Assembly (NCBI GenBank): GCA_938021675.1
Contig: CALIFY010000025.1
Location: forward strand, 154,156 to 218,155
Direction: 5' to 3'
DNA: 64,000 nucleotides
Origin: an uncultured Acidimicrobiales bacterium
Lineage (GTDB): Bacteria > Actinomycetota > Acidimicrobiia > Acidimicrobiales > SZUA-35
In this document: piece after piece, positions 61,828 through 64,000 of the stretch
Layout of the letters: every line of letters begins with the position of its first letter
Position numbering within the stretch: the first letter of the stretch is position 1
Position numbers and translations under genes: made by a program
The notes under the pieces: model-generated
Told to the model about the DNA's origin: nothing
Databases searched by the model: none
Seen by the model: only the letters and a program-made list of their open reading frames with translations

Positions 61828-62046
61828 CTACAAGGCCCGCACGTTCTTTGCTTCTTCGCCTTTGCGGCCGGGGGCAACGTCGAACTCGACGTGTTGGCCC
61901 TCGTCGAGGGTTTTGTAACCCTCACCAGCGATGTTCGAGAAGTGCACGAATACGTCGTCGGCGCCCTCGCGCGATATGAAACCGAAGCCCTTCTCTGCGT
62001 TGAAGAACTTCACAGTACCTGTAGGCATGGAACTACTTTCGCTCAT
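61828..62046 (-). CDS. csp: Cold-shock domain protein
   Basis: 72 residues from ATG 62046, favoured over ATG 62028 because AAGGG lies 8 bases upstream of it. One cold-shock domain: [30 protein letters not shown] with RNP1 (KGFGFI) and RNP2 (VFVHF), and the basic EEAKNVRAL end. Nucleic-acid binding protein, RNA chaperone; its abundance is not told by sequence. Followed by a strong terminator. Confidence 0.95.
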   Translation of the reverse strand: MSESSSMPTGTVKFFNAEKGFGFISREGADDVFVHFSNIAGEGYKTLDEGQHVEFDVAPGRKGEEAKNVRAL

Positions 62047-62203
62047 CAAATCGGGCCCTTGTGACCTGATCTGGGAGAGATCTTAGAACGGTTCGTACAA
62101 GTTTCCGCTTCGCGCTAGTTCCCGACAAAATGGCCCGGTGGTGCTCAAACGAAGGGCGACCGCGGACCCAACACCCATCGTTCAGTTTGGAGCCTGTACC
62201 CAC

Positions 62204-62602
62204 ATGGAATTCGACCCTCATGATCCACCACCCACGGTCCGCTCCTTCCTCGAAGAGCGTCATCTTTCGACCCTTACCACCATCCGGCCGGACGGCTCAC
62301 CTCAGGTGACGCCGGTCGGTGTGACATACGAACCCGAGACACAAACCGCTCGGATCATCACCTGGGCCGCGTCGTACAAAGCGAAGAACGTCGCCAGCCG
62401 TCCAGGCCAGTCCCTCGCCGTCTGCCAAGTCGACGGCGGGAGATGGCTCACGCTCTACGGGTCTGGGATCGTGACCGACGAGCCAGCCGCGGTGGCAGAG
62501 GCCGTGCGCCGCTACTCCGATCGCTACCGGCCGCCGAAACAGCGCGACGACCGGGTGGTTATTGAGATCTCGGTAGAGCGCCTCGTCGGCCGAGCTGGAT
62601 AG
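62204..62602 (+). CDS. PPOX-family flavin-binding protein, F420-type
   Basis: 132 residues from ATG 62204 (MEFDPHDPPPTVRSFL). FLEERHLSTLTTIRPDGSPQVTPVGVTYEPETQTARIITWAASYKAKNV is the split beta-barrel pattern of pyridoxamine 5'-phosphate oxidase-like proteins; the RPDG and KAKNVAS forms occur in F420-dependent TIGR03618-type members. Ligand (FMN or F420) and substrate are inferred. Confidence 0.88.
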   Translation: MEFDPHDPPPTVRSFLEERHLSTLTTIRPDGSPQVTPVGVTYEPETQTARIITWAASYKAKNVASRPGQSLAVCQVDGGRWLTLYGSGIVTDEPAAVAEAVRRYSDRYRPPKQRDDRVVIEISVERLVGRAG

Positions 62603-62763
62603 GCACGGTCGGACCTGGTCCGAACGACCTGGACCGTGTAGGTACATACGCCCCTTTTTCGTGGTTCTGGGCGAACGTTCCCAGCTGACCTTTTCCCGAC
62701 TGATCGAGTGCGGTACGGTAGGGAATGTCGCTCAACGATGCGCGGCGTAGGAGTAGAAAAATC

Positions 62764-62943
62764 ATGCATAGCACGACGGATCCGACAATGATGCTCGGCC
62801 GCCACACTCGGTTGCGTACCTCGGACGGTGTCCTCAACGGCACGATCCTCGCCGTGGGCGCTAAGGGAGTCTCAATCGCCGTAGAACGGCAGGTCGTGCG
62901 GGTACCGCCGGCCGAGATCCAGCACATCAGTGCCGCTGGGTAA
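62764..62943 (+). CDS. Small SH3-like or KOW-like protein
   Basis: 59 residues from ATG 62764, favoured by TAGGAG (62748-62753) ten bases upstream; ATG 62725 would extend it in frame. MLGRHTRLRTSDGVLNGTILAVGAKGVSIAVERQVVRVPPAEIQHI looks like a single SH3/KOW-like beta barrel, possibly nucleic-acid related. Not in a recognised family. Confidence 0.55.
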   Translation: MHSTTDPTMMLGRHTRLRTSDGVLNGTILAVGAKGVSIAVERQVVRVPPAEIQHISAAG

Positions 62944-63124
62944 CGCGAGCATCGGTCGGCGTCACAAGCGCTACCCAAAGCAGGTCCCGCGGTTGGCATT
63001 GTGTCGCTACCCAGGCTCGCTGAGCGTTGAATCGTTATAGTGCGAATAACCCCCCGCCAGGCCCTTGTACCCTGGTGCCAGCACGAGCACGACGATGCGA
63101 CAGCGCGCCATGGAGGCGGATGAC

Positions 63125-64000
63125 ATGCACGACCTCGAGATCACCTGGCCAGGTGGAGCCTCCCGGTTCACGCCGAACGACTCCCCTGTTCATATAGGCC
63201 GGTCGTCCGAGGCATCAGTACCCCTCACCGAGGGGTCGGTGTCTCGGCGCCACCTGCAACTCACGTGGAACGGTTCGACATGGGCTGTGAGTGACTCTTC
63301 AACCCATGGAACCTTCGATGCGCTCGGCATCAGACTCGCACCTCAGTGGACGCTCGGCGATGATGCCGATCTCCGACTCGGAGGACTCGGCGGCGTCGAA
63401 GTCAAGATCCGTCTCCAGACCGATGCCGCCAGCAACCCCACACCCGGTGGCGATAGCGGTGGGGGTGGCGCACTATTTCCCGACACCACACCGGCGAGGG
63501 CCGATGTCGGCGATGTCTTGTCTATGCCAAGCGCGTCTTCGAGGGTTCCGTCAACACCGCCGGCCGGCGAGTCGGATATCGCTCTTGGGCGGCCGGCTGA
63601 TGGTCGAAGTATTCTGGGCACCGATCTCGACGGTTCGGCCAATGCTCCCACGCCGGCGCTGCAAGATTTCGATCCACCACCGGTGCCATCACCGCCGTCG
63701 GGCGACGCCGGCAACGCAGGAGGCACGCCCGCCTACCCGCAGAGGGACACGCCGAGCGTCGACAACTCTGGCATCGACCCGGCCGCCGACTCATCGTCGG
63801 CGTTCCCACCACCAGCCCAGCCAACACCGGCCACCCCACCACCAGCCGAACCAACACCGACATTCACCCCACCACCAGCCCAGCCAACACCGGCATTCAC
63901 CCCACCACCAGCCGAACCGACACCGGCATTCATCCCACCACCAGCCGAACCGACACCGGCAACCCCACCACCAGCCCAATCAGAGGGTTCCGCGCCGTTG
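63125..64000 (+). CDS. FHA-domain protein with Pro-rich tail, cut by right edge
   Basis: The frame is open to the window end (292 codons visible). Three in-frame ATGs occur (63095, 63110, 63125); GGAGG (63112-63116) 8 bases before 63125 selects the last. Residues about 5-90 form an FHA domain, with the phosphothreonine-binding signature HIGRSSEASVPLTEGSVSRRHLQL and SDSSTHGTFDAL. Then an acidic and Ser/Gly linker and a Pro-rich region of about ten-residue repeats (PPPAEPTPAFT type). FHA domains bind pThr peptides from Ser/Thr kinases. The rest of the protein is not visible. Confidence 0.88.
   Translation, partial: MHDLEITWPGGASRFTPNDSPVHIGRSSEASVPLTEGSVSRRHLQLTWNGSTWAVSDSSTHGTFDALGIRLAPQWTLGDDADLRLGGLGGVEVKIRLQTDAASNPTPGGDSGGGGALFPDTTPARADVGDVLSMPSASSRVPSTPPAGESDIALGRPADGRSILGTDLDGSANAPTPALQDFDPPPVPSPPSGDAGNAGGTPAYPQRDTPSVDNSGIDPAADSSSAFPPPAQPTPATPPPAEPTPTFTPPPAQPTPAFTPPPAEPTPAFIPPPAEPTPATPPPAQSEGSAPL
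63806..63979 (+). repeat. Pro/Thr-rich repeat region in the FHA protein
   Basis: Six imperfect 30- or 33-bp units encode PPPA(Q or E)PTPAF(T or I) and similar ten- or eleven-residue peptides, all with P-P-P-A and P-T-P in register. Reads as a flexible extended linker; may be cell-wall spanning if the unseen end has a membrane helix. Confidence 0.85.

Noticed and set aside
63733..63979. Minus-strand Trp/Gly-rich open frames near the right end
   Set aside because: They are the antisense of the Pro-rich repeat of the FHA protein and have the biased composition that such a repeat produces.

Overview
This window looks like chromosomal DNA from a free-living, high-GC actinobacterium. The gene set includes a homodimeric pyruvate dehydrogenase E1 (AceE), SUF iron-sulfur assembly with SufU and a Rieske partner, a biotin-dependent acyl-CoA carboxylase pair, myo-inositol-phosphate synthase, a DUF2510 protein, a DinB/DUF664 protein of the mycothiol-associated type, an F420/PPOX-type flavin protein and an LAFTG surface-anchor motif. 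Many genes lack a Shine-Dalgarno sequence and instead carry a -10-like hexamer 6 to 8 bases before the start codon, as expected for leaderless actinobacterial mRNAs. An Acidimicrobiia-like (Ilumatobacter-type) host is my best guess, by inference only. I see no phage, insertion sequence, tRNA, rRNA or CRISPR array.

Layout. 1-7.7 kb: RNase HI (cut by the left edge, with an in-frame 24-bp repeat), aceE, an alpha/beta hydrolase whose nucleophile position is Gly, a VapBC-like toxin-antitoxin pair, an acyl-CoA dehydrogenase. 7.7-12.7 kb: a TRAP transporter (small permease, large permease, TakP-like binding lipoprotein) and a secreted trypsin-like lipoprotein. 12.8-17.0 kb (minus): homoserine kinase-like protein, a secreted protein with a duplicated four-cysteine domain, an RmlD-like reductase, TetR. 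17.2-25.7 kb (plus): MMPL exporter behind a tandem operator, fumarase, PlsC-type acyltransferase, acyl-CoA synthetase, FrnE-like DsbA, GTP cyclohydrolase I. 25.7-33.6 kb (mostly minus): Nudix, MFS, acyl-CoA carboxylase alpha and beta, nitroreductase, MBL hydrolase, LysR. 33.8-49 kb: inositol-phosphate synthase and a SUF system split into three blocks (sufC2-sufS-sufU on plus; sufD-Rieske-sufC and sufB on minus) with unrelated genes between, plus an LAFTG protein, a PAS-GGDEF cyclase, purine nucleoside phosphorylase and a vWA lipoprotein. 49-64 kb: gamma-carbonic anhydrase-like protein, acyl-CoA dehydrogenase, M50 protease, flavin reductase, MBL hydrolase, a selenoprotein locus, MutY, several small enzymes, a cold-shock protein and an FHA protein cut by the right edge.

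The most notable item is at 55249-55806. An in-frame TGA followed by Gly-Ser-Cys joins two open frames into one protein of the UGSC selenoprotein family. A perfect 8-bp hairpin with a GUG loop begins 11 bases after the TGA, where a bacterial SECIS element belongs. Immediately upstream and co-directional lies a thioredoxin-like protein fused to a large uncharacterised domain. A simple gene caller would record the selenoprotein as two short hypothetical proteins.
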